The notes beneath the pieces are model-generated. The model did not search any database, had not been told where the DNA came from, and saw nothing but the letters and a program-made list of their open reading frames with translations. Made by a program: the position numbers and the translations under genes. From Prosapia bicincta (taxonomy: Eukaryota > Arthropoda > Insecta > Hemiptera > Cercopidae): DNA of 64,000 nt. Numbering within the stretch: the first letter of the stretch is position 1; each line of letters opens with the position of its first letter. Location: the NCBI GenBank assembly GCA_036971475.1, contig JBAIZL010000005.1:172050886-172114885 (forward strand). The letters are read 5' to 3'. Below, in pieces: positions 63,899 through 64,000 of the stretch.

Positions 63899-64000
63899 TA
63901 GTAGGTTATTTTAAAATTTTAATAAACTCGCTGTACCCTGGCACTCTTTGCAATGGCACATTGTGGTGGCATGGATGAGGAATGATAAACAAACAAAACA

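Overview
This is eukaryotic DNA: AT-rich, with long introns, consensus GT-AG splice sites and many transposable elements. It contains no operons, ribosome binding sites, rRNA, CRISPR array or phage genes. The mix of elements (vertumnana/irritans-type mariner, piggyBac, BEL/Pao, Penelope-like, an RNase H-bearing non-LTR element, Harbinger with a MADF partner) together with the host gene suggests an insect. Hemiptera is my guess, with low confidence.

Two host genes are visible. At the left edge, on the minus strand, is one exon of a C1orf198-like (DUF4706) gene (190-394). The rest of the window is one plus-strand gene, Integrator complex subunit 9 (INTS9). Ten coding exons lie between 6781 and 62329, and their phases join perfectly: 1476 nt, 492 codons, about three quarters of a normal INTS9. 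The first coding exon appears to be only ATG-AAG-CTG. The last part of the gene lies beyond the right edge. About 54.1 kb of the 55.5 kb span is intron, and most of what can be recognised in the introns is transposon.

Layout by intron. Upstream (0.6-6.7 kb): a hairpin repeat, TA microsatellites, and Penelope-like fragments with hammerhead-ribozyme-like ends. Intron 1: a hAT-like transposase broken by an RNase H-containing non-LTR retrotransposon with a visible target duplication. Intron 2: a small palindromic MITE and a 4.1 kb DNA transposon with very long inverted ends and TTAA duplication. Intron 3: a GT microsatellite and a hairpin-repeat relic. Intron 4: a hairpin repeat in TA microsatellites, a 5.7 kb LTR element with a coiled-coil/protease ORF, and an internally deleted piggyBac. 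Intron 5: an intact Tigger/pogo transposon, and an intact piggyBac inside a pogo-type non-autonomous element, all inside a pair of 290-bp inverted arms. Intron 6: an LTR element carrying a piece of a chaperonin (CCT7) coding sequence, and a truncated BEL/Pao element. Intron 7: a degraded piggyBac. Intron 8: an internally deleted Harbinger. Intron 9: a pogo/Tigger relic. After exon 10: a near full-length but broken mariner.

The most unusual items are the retrotransposon with captured CCT7 sequence (43609-46025), the nested set at 31121-38370, the hammerhead-like ends of the Penelope-type repeats, and the hairpin repeat families lying in TA microsatellites. Family assignments rest on recognised motifs and on target-site and terminal-repeat structure read by eye; no database search was run.
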